DNA of 64,000 nucleotides from JAAYFT01 sp041655755 (GTDB lineage: Bacteria > Bacillota > Clostridia > Tissierellales > Tissierellaceae): assembly GCA_041655755.1 (NCBI GenBank), contig JBBAEY010000002.1, positions 7,228 to 71,227 of the forward strand, in the 5' to 3' direction. Made by a program: the position numbers and the translations under genes. How positions within the stretch are numbered: the stretch's first letter is position 1; every line of letters starts with the position of its first letter. The notes under the pieces are model-generated. The model saw nothing but the letters and a program-made list of their open reading frames with translations, had not been told where the DNA came from and searched no databases. Shown piece by piece: positions 16,331 to 25,941 of this stretch.

Positions 16331-18409
16331 CTATTTATTTACTATCTTTGATAGATCACATACCTGTATCATGGTATCGTAAATTTTTCTAAGTAAACCT
16401 AACCTGTTATTTTTAATCCTCTCATCATCTACCATGACCATAACCTTATCAAAGAAGTTGTCTATTGGTTCCCTCAGTATTGCCAGATGATCCAGAGCCC
16501 TATCGTATTCTTTTTTTGCTATGGAGTTATTTACCTTTTCCTCTATACTATTAAATTTCTCATATAATTCTATTTCGTCCTCTGTAAGCAAATCCCTCTG
16601 TACCTCGTCTGAAAGTGCTTTCTCAGATAGGTTGGATACCCTATTGAAGGCATGTAATACTTCTGAGAGGCCTTCTTTCTTTAGCCATTCGTTCAATTTA
16701 TTTGCCCGAATTTTCATATCGTATATATCATCTATGTCTGAAGTTAGGACTGCATCTACAATATCATATCTTATACCCATATCCATAAACATATTTCTTA
16801 TTCTACCATTAAAAAATTCTATTACCTCTTCTTTTACCTTATCGTAATCAAAGGCTAGGCCATTTACATCTACATAAATATACAAGGAATTTTCGATTAA
16901 TTCCCTAATGGACAGGTTTAATTTCCTATCGATTATTATATTTATTATGCCCAGGGCCATTCTCCTTAGGCCAAAGGGATCCTGGGAGCCTGTGGGGTGG
17001 ATATCTATGGCATATAGCCCCGCTATGGTGTCCATCTTGTCTGCTACACTCAGGACAGCACCTGCTGTGGTCGTTGGCAAATCATCCTCTGAAAATCTGG
17101 GAAGGTATTGTTCATATATTGCCAGACTTACTATTTCATTTTCTCCTGAGCTTCTAGCGTATTCCATACCCATTTTACCCTGTAATTCTGTAAATTCACT
17201 GACCATCTTAGTCACCAAATCGGCCTTGGATAAGTACCCTGCTCTTTCGACATTCTTTTTAGTTTCATCTCCAACTTCCAGATACTCTCCAACTTTTTCC
17301 CCTAGTTTTTGTACTCTTTTTGTCTTATCCATTAGGGAGCCAAGTTTTTCTTGGAATGTTATTTTGTCTAGTTGCTTTACATAGGCCGATAGGGGCTCTT
17401 TCATGTCCTCCATATAGAAGAATTTTGCATCCTCTAGCCTTGCTCCTAGCACCTTTTCATTGCCTTTTATAACAATATCTATGTGATCCCTATTTCCATT
17501 TCTCACAGTTACAAAGTAGGGAAGTAGCCTTTTTTTATCGTCTAGGACCGGGAAAAACCTTAGATGCTCCTTCATAGGTGTTATGACAACATCCACTGGC
17601 AATGAAAGATATTCCTCTTTTATTCTACCAATTATTGGCATAGGGTATTCGACGATATTTGTTACCTCATCTAAAAGGCCTTCATCATCTTGTAGATTGC
17701 CGCCTCTCTCCTTTACTAGTTTCTCTGACCCATATTTTATAATATCTTTTCTTTCTTCTTGGTCGACTATTACATAATTGTCCTTTAGGAGGGACTGGTA
17801 TTCGTCAACATGCTTAATTTCTATTTTGCCACTTCCTAAAAACCTGTGGCCCCTAGTTATATTAGAGGCTTCAATTCCCTCAAGGTTAAATGGCAAGATT
17901 TCATCATCTATCATGGACACCAACCACCTAATGGGCCTTGCAAATCTAATATTCTTCCCTCCCCATTTCATCGATTTGGGGAAGCTTATGCTCTTAATAA
18001 TATTTCCTATATTTGAACCCAGTATCTCCTCAAGTAGTTTGCCCTTTTTAAGGGTCCTAGCGTAAACATAGTCTGTTCCCTTGTATTCTTCTATATAAAC
18101 ATCCGATAGGTCTAGTCCCTGGCCCCTCATGAAGCCTAACAAAGCCTTGGTTGGCTTTTCGTCTTCATCAAATGCAATCTTCTTAGCGGGGCCCCTGGCA
18201 ATTTCTTCCATGGCCTCCTGCTTATGGGACAAACCTTCAGCTATGAGTGTTAGTCTCCTTGGGGTAGAATATACTTTTATCTTATTGTATTCTATTCTTT
18301 CACTATCCAATAAATTGATAGTATTATTCTTTAATTGGCTTAAGGCATCTCCGACAAATCTAGCAGGTAGTTCCTCTACTCCAATTTCCAATAAATATTT
18401 CTTACTCAT
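16331..18409 (-). CDS. glyS: Glycyl-tRNA synthetase beta subunit
   Basis: 692 residues, full length for the alpha2beta2 type. The N-terminus LLEIGVEELPARFV and internal RFARPIRWLVSM, TTTAGAVLSVADKMDTIAG and DPFGLRRMALGI are GlyS hallmarks. The beta subunit binds tRNA-Gly and supplies HD and anticodon-binding domains. It begins directly after the glyQ stop codon. Confidence 0.97.
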   Translation of the reverse strand: MSKKYLLEIGVEELPARFVGDALSQLKNNTINLLDSERIEYNKIKVYSTPRRLTLIAEGLSHKQEAMEEIARGPAKKIAFDEDEKPTKALLGFMRGQGLDLSDVYIEEYKGTDYVYARTLKKGKLLEEILGSNIGNIIKSISFPKSMKWGGKNIRFARPIRWLVSMIDDEILPFNLEGIEASNITRGHRFLGSGKIEIKHVDEYQSLLKDNYVIVDQEERKDIIKYGSEKLVKERGGNLQDDEGLLDEVTNIVEYPMPIIGRIKEEYLSLPVDVVITPMKEHLRFFPVLDDKKRLLPYFVTVRNGNRDHIDIVIKGNEKVLGARLEDAKFFYMEDMKEPLSAYVKQLDKITFQEKLGSLMDKTKRVQKLGEKVGEYLEVGDETKKNVERAGYLSKADLVTKMVSEFTELQGKMGMEYARSSGENEIVSLAIYEQYLPRFSEDDLPTTTAGAVLSVADKMDTIAGLYAIDIHPTGSQDPFGLRRMALGIINIIIDRKLNLSIRELIENSLYIYVDVNGLAFDYDKVKEEVIEFFNGRIRNMFMDMGIRYDIVDAVLTSDIDDIYDMKIRANKLNEWLKKEGLSEVLHAFNRVSNLSEKALSDEVQRDLLTEDEIELYEKFNSIEEKVNNSIAKKEYDRALDHLAILREPIDNFFDKVMVMVDDERIKNNRLGLLRKIYDTMIQVCDLSKIVNK

Positions 18410-19288
18410 TTATACACCCTCCTTTTTCAATAGAGGATAGTCCATTTCTTTTCTCTGTTCTAGATATTTGGCCGCCACCAGCCTGGCAAGATTTCTTACC
18501 CTTCCGATGTAGTTTGTTCTCTCTGAAACAGAAAGCGCACCTCTGGCATCGAGCACATTGAATGTGTGGGAACACTTCAATATAAAGTCATAGCTTGGCA
18601 GTACCAGTCCATCTTCCAAAATCTTTTTGACTTCTTCTTCATAGGTGGCAAACAGGCTCTTTAAAGTGTCTATGTCGGCTTTTTCAAAGCTATATATGGA
18701 GTGCTCATACTCTGCCTTATTAAATATATCCCCATAGCTGTGGTCCTTATTCCATTTAATATCGAATATATTATCCACATCCTGCAAGTACATGGCAATC
18801 CTTTCTAGGCCATAGGTTAGCTCTGCTGACTCTAATTCACAGTTTATACTTCCAACCTGTTGGAAGTAAGTAAACTGCGTGACTTCCATACCGTCCAACC
18901 ATACCTCCCAGCCAAGTCCCCAGGCTCCCAAGGTAGGTGCCTCCCAATTATCTTCTACAAACCTGATGTCATGTTTTAGTGGATCTATGCCTATTGCTCT
19001 CAAGCTATCTAGGTATAGGTCCTGCACTTCTTCAGGGGAAGGCTTCAATATTACCTGCAGTTGATGATGCTGGTACACCCTGTGGGGATTTTCACCGTAT
19101 CTGGCGTCGGCTGGCCTTCTAGAGGGCTCCACATATACAACCTTCCATGGTTCAGGTCCCAAGGCCCTAAGAAAGGTATGGGGGCTCATGGTTCCAGCTC
19201 CTTTCTCCACATCATAAGGCTCTAATATTAAACATCCTTTATTTCCCCAGTAATCAAGTAGTTTCAGCATTAAATCCTGAAAATACAT
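18410..19288 (-). CDS. glyQ: Glycyl-tRNA synthetase alpha subunit
   Basis: 292 residues, standard length. Class II core motifs are visible: CLILEPYDVEKGAGTMSP, EPSRRPADARYGENPHR, and AWGLGWEVWLDGMEVTQF. It forms the aminoacylation site with GlyS. GAGGAGG precedes the ATG. Expression is controlled by the T-box leader upstream. Confidence 0.97.
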   Translation of the reverse strand: MYFQDLMLKLLDYWGNKGCLILEPYDVEKGAGTMSPHTFLRALGPEPWKVVYVEPSRRPADARYGENPHRVYQHHQLQVILKPSPEEVQDLYLDSLRAIGIDPLKHDIRFVEDNWEAPTLGAWGLGWEVWLDGMEVTQFTYFQQVGSINCELESAELTYGLERIAMYLQDVDNIFDIKWNKDHSYGDIFNKAEYEHSIYSFEKADIDTLKSLFATYEEEVKKILEDGLVLPSYDFILKCSHTFNVLDARGALSVSERTNYIGRVRNLARLVAAKYLEQRKEMDYPLLKKEGV

Positions 19289-19326
19289 ACAAAAACCTCC
19301 TCATTTTACAATTGACAAACAAAAAA

Positions 19327-19527
19327 ACCTAGTCATCCCCATAGGGACGAAAGGTCATCTTCCGCGGTTCCACCCTACTTAACGCCTATATGGCGTTCAC
19401 TTTATAAGGCATACTCCGAAGTGCCCTCTGTCAGCAGTAATTGTACCCAGTTTACACCATCCTAGGCTCTCTTTAACAATCGTCGTCGACAATGTCTTCA
19501 TCATCGTATGGTAATGCAATTTCTATG
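19327..19527 (-). promoter_or_regulatory. Glycine T-box riboswitch leader of glyQS
   Basis: The minus strand contains the T-box AGGGTGGAACCGCGG (19362-19376). It also has the stem I features AGAGAG and GGTGTAA, a GGC triplet at 19423-19425 where the specifier should lie by comparison with B. subtilis glyQS, and a terminator (TCCC/GGGA within ACCT/AGGT) followed by TTTTTTT at 19321-19328. Uncharged tRNA-Gly would stabilise the antiterminator and turn on glyQS. The specifier assignment is by analogy. Confidence 0.92.
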
Positions 19528-19533
19528 ACATAT

Positions 19534-19562
19534 AATTTAACAAAAAAGCATTTTATTGTCAA
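19534..19562 (-). promoter_or_regulatory. Sigma-A promoter of the glyQS T-box operon
   Basis: TTGACA (19557-19562), 17-base spacer, TAAATT (19534-19539) on the minus strand, just past the recO stop codon. Confidence 0.7.
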
Positions 19563-19573
19563 GTACTTTAGAC

Positions 19574-20314
19574 CTAGTCTATGATTTTTATGTGCTTTAA
19601 TGTGTTAAATTTTTTCCTGTCGATGTTGTATAGGATGTAATCTACAATCAGGCTATGCAGCCTGTTTAAATTGCTCTCGTCAATATCTAGGTCTCCAACC
19701 TTCTCCAAGGGTGTAAACAAGAGTTCTTTCATTCCCCCCAACATTTCTATGTTGATATTAAGCTTGTAGGGGTCTGAAAGGGCACATTCTCTGCAAATTA
19801 TTCCACCTTCTTGAATACTAAATTTGAAATCGTCAATTACATGTTCCTTACACATAACACATCCATCTAGGTGTGGCCTGTATCCGAGAAATGAAATAAA
19901 TTTTAACTCATAGGCTACAATAAATTCCATAAATCCGCTTTCCAAGCTTGATAAAACCTGAAGTCCCTTTAGAAATAGGTCGAAAATCTTTATATTTTCC
20001 ATTTCTATTTCCATTGACTTATCAACCAACTCTAGAATATATTGACCATAAATGACTCTTTCCATTCTCTCCCGTATGGAATAAAAAGAATCTAAAATAT
20101 CTGCCTGATTTAAATAAAGGAAGTTTTTTCCCCTGTAAAACTGATATTCATTATATGAAAATGGCTGAGTATTAGCTATAATTTGTGATCTGGGCCTATA
20201 TGCACCTCTTGCCATTACCGATATTTTCCCATAATCCCTGGTAAAAATCCTTAGGATCTTGCTAGTATCCTTATATCTCATCTCTTTTAATACTATTCCT
20301 CTTGTTTTTATCAT
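19574..20314 (-). CDS. recO: DNA repair protein RecO
   Basis: 246 residues: N-terminal OB fold (IKTRGIVLKEMRYKDTSKIL) and helical C-terminal domain with a zinc site, CVMC and CREC. RecO works with RecR/RecF to load RecA on SSB-coated DNA. Located after era, as in many Firmicutes. The ATG is 13 bases after the era stop. Confidence 0.95.
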   Translation of the reverse strand: MIKTRGIVLKEMRYKDTSKILRIFTRDYGKISVMARGAYRPRSQIIANTQPFSYNEYQFYRGKNFLYLNQADILDSFYSIRERMERVIYGQYILELVDKSMEIEMENIKIFDLFLKGLQVLSSLESGFMEFIVAYELKFISFLGYRPHLDGCVMCKEHVIDDFKFSIQEGGIICRECALSDPYKLNINIEMLGGMKELLFTPLEKVGDLDIDESNLNRLHSLIVDYILYNIDRKKFNTLKHIKIID

Positions 20315-20327
20315 ATCTCTATCCTAT

Positions 20328-21212
20328 TTATTTGTAGCCAAAGTATTTGACCTTATTTTCCCTGTCTCTCCAGTTTTTTTCCACCTTGACCCATAACTGT
20401 AGGTTTACCCTGCTTCCCAATAGGGCCTCTATATCTATCCTCGCATTTTGACCAATCTCCTGTAGTTTTGTTCCCCTTTTCCCTATTACAATCCCCTTGT
20501 GGGATCCTTTTTCGCAATAGATATTGGCGAAAACATCTATTAGGTCCTTGTTGCTCCTTTCCTTTATGCTGTCAATTTCCACATAGATTCCGTGGGGGAC
20601 TTCTTCTTCTAAATTGATTAATGCCTTTTCCCTGATTATCTCGGAAATGATGAACCTTTCTGGCTGATCTGTTATCATGTCCTCAGGGAAATACTGGGGA
20701 CCTTCAGGTAGTTTACTCTTTAGGACCTCAATGTAGGTTTGGATATTGGAATTGTTCTTAGCAGATATGGGTACAATATCCTCGAAAATGCCTAATTTAC
20801 TATATTTATCTACTAGAACTATCAATTCATCATCTTCTAATTTGTCAATTTTGTTTATCAACAATACTATTGGCGTAGATATTTGAGATAAATCCTCCAT
20901 TATCATCTTGTCCATTGGTCCAATTTCCATACTGTTATCTACCATAAAAGTTACTATATCTACTTCTTCCAAGGTGCTTTTCGATATTTTGAGCATATAC
21001 TCACCGAGCTTGTTCTTGGGCATCTGTATTCCAGGAGTATCTAAAAAAACGATTTGACTAGACTCCTCTGTGTATACCATTTGTATCTTATTTCTAGTAG
21101 TCTGCGGCTTATCTGAAATAATAGATATCTTTTCACCTATTACCTGATTTAATAGGGTTGACTTCCCCACATTAGGCCTTCCTACAATTGTGACAAAACC
21201 TGACTTATACAT
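20328..21212 (-). CDS. era: GTPase Era
   Basis: 294 residues. GTPase motifs: G1 GRPNVGKST, G3 DTPG, G4 NKID. The C-terminal KH domain has GIVIGKRGTKLQEIG. Era binds the 3' end of 16S rRNA and helps 30S assembly. An in-frame GTG at 21221 lies further upstream, but ATG at 21212 has GGGGTGGAG upstream and gives the usual MYKSGFVTIVGRPN start. Either start overlaps the cdd stop codon, implying coupling. Confidence 0.97.
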   Translation of the reverse strand: MYKSGFVTIVGRPNVGKSTLLNQVIGEKISIISDKPQTTRNKIQMVYTEESSQIVFLDTPGIQMPKNKLGEYMLKISKSTLEEVDIVTFMVDNSMEIGPMDKMIMEDLSQISTPIVLLINKIDKLEDDELIVLVDKYSKLGIFEDIVPISAKNNSNIQTYIEVLKSKLPEGPQYFPEDMITDQPERFIISEIIREKALINLEEEVPHGIYVEIDSIKERSNKDLIDVFANIYCEKGSHKGIVIGKRGTKLQEIGQNARIDIEALLGSRVNLQLWVKVEKNWRDRENKVKYFGYK

Positions 21213-21618
21213 GTTCTCCACCCCTTACTAGCTCCAAATCCTCTGGCCCAAAACTATGGGGCAATAGTTCTTCCAAACTATAGACCTTATAGTCTTCCTC
21301 AGAATTAGCTACAATTATTTTGGCATCCTTGCCAAATTCCCTAATTACCTGTCTGCATACTCCACATGGGTGAGTTAAGTCTCCATCTCCCACAACTGCT
21401 ACAGCCTTTATTAGTCTATGACCCTCTGATACAGCCTTAAAGATAGCTGTTCTTTCAGCACACATGGTAGGTGAATAGGATGCTATTTCTATATTGCAGC
21501 CAGTAAATATGCTACCGTCCTCAGTTAGGACTGCTGCACCTACCCTGAATTTCGAATATGGTACATATGCATTTTCTCTGGCCTCTAAAGCCTTTGATAT
21601 CAATTGTCCTTCTATCAT
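21205..21618 (-). CDS. cdd: Cytidine deaminase
   Basis: 137 residues, the tetrameric short type. The zinc-binding catalytic motif is CAERTA followed by PCGVCRQVI. It deaminates cytidine and deoxycytidine in pyrimidine salvage. The N-terminal ARENAYVPYSKFRVGAAV is typical. Sits between the DUF3048 gene and era, as in B. subtilis. Confidence 0.96.
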   Translation of the reverse strand: MIEGQLISKALEARENAYVPYSKFRVGAAVLTEDGSIFTGCNIEIASYSPTMCAERTAIFKAVSEGHRLIKAVAVVGDGDLTHPCGVCRQVIREFGKDAKIIVANSEEDYKVYSLEELLPHSFGPEDLELVRGGEHV

Positions 21619-21639
21619 ATCTCAAGTCCTCCTCTAAGC

Positions 21640-22686
21640 TTATTCTATTATGACCTCTGTCTTTGGTTCGATTACCTGTATCCATGTAATTCCAGTATTT
21701 AGTTCAATTTCTTTTCCATCTAAATCATAATACAAGGTCTTGCCCTCTCTGGACCTTTTTACCCATTTTATATCCATATACTGGCCATTGGTAATAAACA
21801 GGCCACTTCCCTCTCCAATTAACTGGATATCAAGTCTTCCCTCCTTATCCAATACCCTTGTCTTTGCCTCCTGAATGATTATATTTTTTGCTATAATAGG
21901 GCTGTCGTCGATTTCATCAATATGTAGTTTGCCATCCTTGTATCTTGAATATATTTTATCCTCCTCCTGATAAATATACTCTGTCTTATTATTCTTATTA
22001 TAATTTATAGTGACCTTCTCTCCCCTATCTCCACCTATATTATAATCTTCTTCCCTAAATTTGAAAGGGGTGTATTCCCCTAACATCCGATATTTTCTCT
22101 CCTCCTGGCTTGTCCTAATCGCTTCCATACTTGAATATAAATTATGGGGCATTTTTTTGTGAGATACCCTCCAAAAGACCTTGTTGGAACTAGATAAACC
22201 GTCAATATCGGCTATCTTCAGAGTCTTAACATCTTTCATGGCCTGATTGCTGCCACCTACCCTGACATAGACTGCATCGTATTCTAGTACTGTGGTTACA
22301 AAGTAAGGCCTGGCACTCCTTATAGGACCTAGGGATGGAGGGTCATTTAGCAAAAATATTCCCATGTACCTACTGTAGGGAGCCTCCACCAAAAACTCAT
22401 ATATAATTTCCGCATCCTTAAGGCCAGACTGCCATCTCGCACCATGGTGATTGTCAAACATCACGGCCACCGGCCTACGGTTTACTCTTTCTTCCTCGCC
22501 ATATATGCCGCTTAAGGGAGAAGGTATGCCAAGCTTCTCTACTGGCTCTTCCTCAAATATTTCCTCTTCCTCGACCATAACTGGTTCTTCTGCTATCATA
22601 GGTTCTTCTATTTCTTCTTTCTTACAGCTTGTAACTCCTAGTGCAACAATTATTGCTAGTAAAATAAGTTTAGTCTTTATACCCAT
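21640..22686 (-). CDS. DUF3048 (YerB-like) lipoprotein
   Basis: 348 residues. A lipoprotein signal peptide ends in the lipobox VTSC at about residue 21, followed by an acidic linker with repeated EEP and then the DUF3048 fold (RPVAVMFDNHHGARWQSGL, GPIRSARPYF, YVRVGGS). The C-terminal part matches the YerB beta-rich domain. The protein should be tethered outside the membrane. Function in the family is not established. Confidence 0.88.
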   Translation of the reverse strand: MGIKTKLILLAIIVALGVTSCKKEEIEEPMIAEEPVMVEEEEIFEEEPVEKLGIPSPLSGIYGEEERVNRRPVAVMFDNHHGARWQSGLKDAEIIYEFLVEAPYSRYMGIFLLNDPPSLGPIRSARPYFVTTVLEYDAVYVRVGGSNQAMKDVKTLKIADIDGLSSSNKVFWRVSHKKMPHNLYSSMEAIRTSQEERKYRMLGEYTPFKFREEDYNIGGDRGEKVTINYNKNNKTEYIYQEEDKIYSRYKDGKLHIDEIDDSPIIAKNIIIQEAKTRVLDKEGRLDIQLIGEGSGLFITNGQYMDIKWVKRSREGKTLYYDLDGKEIELNTGITWIQVIEPKTEVIIE

Positions 22687-22698
22687 ATTTTTCTCCCC

Positions 22699-23403
22699 TT
22701 ATCCGATAATTTGAAATACCAAGGTGCCAATTAAAATACCCAAAATAGAACCAATAAGCACCTCAATGAAGGAATGAATTTTCCCCTCTATCCTGCTTTC
22801 CCCTACTAATATTGCCAGGGAAAATGTCAGGCTTGTAATCAGCATGTTTTCAGTCATGAAAGCAATTATAGTAGCTATACAAAAGGCTATAGCAGCATGG
22901 CCACTGACTATCCCCCCTTGAAAGTGACTGCCCCTACCCTTGTAAAATCTAGCCTTTAAGCCTACAGTCAGTATGGTGACTATTAATAGTGCCACGAAGG
23001 TTAAGTGAGTTGGCGAATTTCTAATCTTAAATAAGATAAAAGCTGAGTAGCTACTTAACCTATCAAAAAATAGGAGGTAGCCAACTACCATGGAATTAAT
23101 AGATGCCACCAAGACAGCTCCGGCAGATACGTCCTTGACCAGTCTAGCCAAGGGGTGGTAAGTATCTGTGATTAAGTCTACTGCCTTTTCAATGGCAGTA
23201 TTGAATAGCTCCGCCACCACTACTAGGGATATGGAAAATAAGAGCAGTAGAAATTCAAGTCTTGTAAAGTCAAAAAACAAGCTCAAGAAAATTATAATAA
23301 CTGCAATGGCGTAATGTATTCTCATGTTCTTTTCTGTTTTAAGAGCTGAAATAATACCAGTTACAGCATAGTTAAAACTATCTATTAAGGATTTTCTCTT
23401 CAT
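22699..23403 (-). CDS. DgkA-type lipid kinase fused to a PAP2 phosphatase domain
   Basis: 234 residues. The N-terminal half (about 1-115) is a DgkA/undecaprenol kinase: GIISALKTEKNMRIH, ELFNTAIEKAVDL and KDVSAGAVL carry the kinase motifs. The C-terminal half (about 125-234) is a PAP2 membrane phosphatase with SGHAAIAF (motif II) and SRIEGKIHSFIE (motif III, SRx5Hx3E). Lys and Arg of motif I are in KARFYKGRG. In B. subtilis these positions hold separate proteins. One polypeptide could thus make and remove the phosphate on undecaprenol or diacylglycerol. It directly follows ybeY. Confidence 0.88.
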   Translation of the reverse strand: MKRKSLIDSFNYAVTGIISALKTEKNMRIHYAIAVIIIFLSLFFDFTRLEFLLLLFSISLVVVAELFNTAIEKAVDLITDTYHPLARLVKDVSAGAVLVASINSMVVGYLLFFDRLSSYSAFILFKIRNSPTHLTFVALLIVTILTVGLKARFYKGRGSHFQGGIVSGHAAIAFCIATIIAFMTENMLITSLTFSLAILVGESRIEGKIHSFIEVLIGSILGILIGTLVFQIIG

Positions 23404-23871
23404 TTATTGATCCCCTTTTACATTTTTAAAAATCCCCAGTTCTTTCATAATTTCTTTTTCCCTACTTCTCATGGCCAGTCTTTCATCTTCTTCCATATGG
23501 TCATAACCCAGGAGGTGCAGCATAGAATGTACTGCCAAGTAGGCTATCTCCCTCTCCAATGAATGACCGTAATCATCAGATTGCTCCTTGGCCTTTTCCA
23601 GAGATATGATGATATCCCCAAGTAGAGTTGGCCCTTCTCGATTGATACTGTCATCTAGGGGAAATGACAATACGTCTGTTTCCTCATCTATTCCCCTATA
23701 ATCCCTATTCAATTCCCTAATCTGCTCATTGTCTACAAAGGAAATGCTAATCTCATAGTCTCCTTCTAAGTTTTCTAGCTCTAGGACCTTTTCAACTAGA
23801 TTGGATAGGGTCTTTTCTATGTCCTTGCCAGGGGCTAATTTGTTTTGATTATCGTCTATAAGTATTTTCAC
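23404..23871 (-). CDS. ybeY: Endoribonuclease YbeY (rRNA maturation factor)
   Basis: 155 residues with the zinc motif HSMLHLLGYDH (HxxxHxxGxxH) near the C-terminus and the family block DVLSFPLDD. YbeY matures the 3' end of 16S rRNA and takes part in ribosome quality control. Its start codon overlaps the pgpH stop by one base. Confidence 0.96.
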   Translation of the reverse strand: MKILIDDNQNKLAPGKDIEKTLSNLVEKVLELENLEGDYEISISFVDNEQIRELNRDYRGIDEETDVLSFPLDDSINREGPTLLGDIIISLEKAKEQSDDYGHSLEREIAYLAVHSMLHLLGYDHMEEDERLAMRSREKEIMKELGIFKNVKGDQ

Positions 23872-25925
23872 TATTCCACTTCCTCCGCTTTTTCATCTAG
23901 GTTGGGATACTCTATCCTATCGTGGTATATTCCAGTTAATACGCCAATGAAAGAATTTGTAATTATTTCTAATTCCTTGAGAGTTATATCACATTCGTCC
24001 AACTGCCCGTCCCCTAGCTTTCCCTGTATAATTTTCCTTACCATTTCTTCAATCTTTTCCTTGTTTAAATCCTTAATACTTCTGACAGCTGCCTCAGCAG
24101 AGTCAGCTAACATTACAATGGCAGCTTCCTTGCTCTGGGGTTTTCTGCCCTTGTATCTAAACTCATCAGGAGAAATATCTATCCCCTCATTTTCTTCCCT
24201 TGCCTTGTGGTAGAAATAAGCTACCAAGGTATTGCCGTGGTGCTGCTCGATTATATCTATTATTTCCCCTGGCAATTTTGCTTCTCTAGCCATATTTACA
24301 CCATCGACGGTATGAGATGTTATTATGGCAGTACTCTGCATTGCCTGTAATTTGTCGTGGGGATTTTCCATGCCAAATTGGTTTTCTGCAAAATAATAGG
24401 GCCTAATTGATTTGCCGATATCGTGGTAATAGGAACCTACCCTAGCAATCAATGGATTAGCAGATATTTGCTCTGCTGCAGCCTCTGCAAGATTACCTAC
24501 CAGGATACTATGGTGATAGGTTCCCGGGGCCTCTAAGAGCAGTTTTTTTAGCAGAGGCTGGTTAGGATTAGATAGTTCCAGCAATTTCAATGAAGTCAAG
24601 ACCGAAAATACATTTTCCCAAATAGGCAGGGAACCTAAGGTTAGTATTGCCGCAATAATCCCATTTAAAAAACTATAAATGGCCACTGTTAAAGAGTCAA
24701 TGCCTCCAAGTCCCTTTGCTAGACCATAGGATGTCAAGGTAAGGATATTTATAATTCCCATGACGAGACCGCTGATTAATATCCTATGCCTCTGCTCTTG
24801 TTTGATTATCAAAAGGGAGGCAATGCTTCCCGAGACAATATACATGGTAATTATATTGGTGTCTAATTTCAAAATAAAGCCAAGATAAAATGATAGGAAT
24901 ATATTTATCAACAGTCCCAATTTTGGATCAATTAGTATGGATATTAACAGCGGTGCAGCTCCTATGGGCATTATATAGGGTGATATCTGGTGCATTTCCT
25001 TGCCTATAATAATAATTGACAGGGTAATTATAAAAATTATCAACAATTTATTATTATATAATATTTCATTGTTATAATTATAGATATAAATAATCAAAAT
25101 CGTCATACCCAAGGCTATCAATATAGTAATGCCAAATATCAGGGCCACAGGAATTTTATTGTCCTCTTTTAGGAGCCCAGAATCCCTGATAAGCCCTAGT
25201 TCTCTCTCACCTATGGTCGAACCCTGACCTGCGATTATTTCATTTTCCTTAAGTATCTGCATCTCAATCTTTGAGGCTTCTTCTTCCCTTTTCTTGTCGG
25301 TTTCTACCTTGTCCAAAAACTTATTTGCCTGAATTGTAGATGAAATCAGGGCAAGACCCAGTTGTTTTTCCTCTGGAACCATATCCAGGCTATCGAATAT
25401 AGTGTCTAGGTTGTCCCTTTCATATTCTATTTCATTTTCTCCAATTCCATTTCCCATTATCTGATTAATCAAATCTATTAGGTCATTTTCCAGATTGTTC
25501 AGGGTCTTATAATCCATCTTTAGGGCAATAGACAATTCATTTTTGGTCAGGTTCAAGGACTGACTTTCTAAAAGCAATTGATTCTTCCTGCTATTGCTGA
25601 TATTTTCCAATCCCTTTATATCCCTTACGGTGTTAAGAAAGTCCTTAATTTCGTTTTTCATGGAGATTTGTACCGATGGATATATTCTATACCTAGGCTC
25701 TAGCTTTTCCATGGCTTCCCTTCTTAGTTTTTCCGTAAGAAATATATCCTCTAGGTCCTTGGTCGCCCGAATATCTACTGGTGCAATATTCCCCAGTTTG
25801 AGGTCAAACTTGTTGGTTTCCATCCTATACACAGCTATAAAAAAAAGAATTGCTGTAAAAACTACTAGCAATAACCCATTATATAGTTTTCTATTCTTCT
25901 TTAAGATCCTATCCTTGCTGTTCAT
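23871..25925 (-). CDS. pgpH: 7TM-HD membrane protein, c-di-AMP phosphodiesterase PgpH family
   Basis: About 684 residues: one N-terminal helix, an extracellular 7TMR-HDED domain, about seven membrane helices (about residues 260-460), and a cytoplasmic HD domain with HHSILVGNLAEAAA, YYHDIGK and HHGNTLVAYF. PgpH of Listeria hydrolyses cyclic di-AMP. Start: several upstream starts lie inside phoH, but the ATG at 25925 has AGGAGG six bases away, so I use it; there is then no overlap with phoH. Same order as B. subtilis yqfF. Confidence 0.93.
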   Translation of the reverse strand: MNSKDRILKKNRKLYNGLLLVVFTAILFFIAVYRMETNKFDLKLGNIAPVDIRATKDLEDIFLTEKLRREAMEKLEPRYRIYPSVQISMKNEIKDFLNTVRDIKGLENISNSRKNQLLLESQSLNLTKNELSIALKMDYKTLNNLENDLIDLINQIMGNGIGENEIEYERDNLDTIFDSLDMVPEEKQLGLALISSTIQANKFLDKVETDKKREEEASKIEMQILKENEIIAGQGSTIGERELGLIRDSGLLKEDNKIPVALIFGITILIALGMTILIIYIYNYNNEILYNNKLLIIFIITLSIIIIGKEMHQISPYIMPIGAAPLLISILIDPKLGLLINIFLSFYLGFILKLDTNIITMYIVSGSIASLLIIKQEQRHRILISGLVMGIINILTLTSYGLAKGLGGIDSLTVAIYSFLNGIIAAILTLGSLPIWENVFSVLTSLKLLELSNPNQPLLKKLLLEAPGTYHHSILVGNLAEAAAEQISANPLIARVGSYYHDIGKSIRPYYFAENQFGMENPHDKLQAMQSTAIITSHTVDGVNMAREAKLPGEIIDIIEQHHGNTLVAYFYHKAREENEGIDISPDEFRYKGRKPQSKEAAIVMLADSAEAAVRSIKDLNKEKIEEMVRKIIQGKLGDGQLDECDITLKELEIITNSFIGVLTGIYHDRIEYPNLDEKAEEVE

Positions 25926-25941
25926 AGGTCTCCTCCTAGGC

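Noticed and set aside
16908..17384. 158-codon plus-strand frame opposite glyS
   Set aside because: Antisense to highly conserved GlyS sequence; no start signals and no family resemblance.
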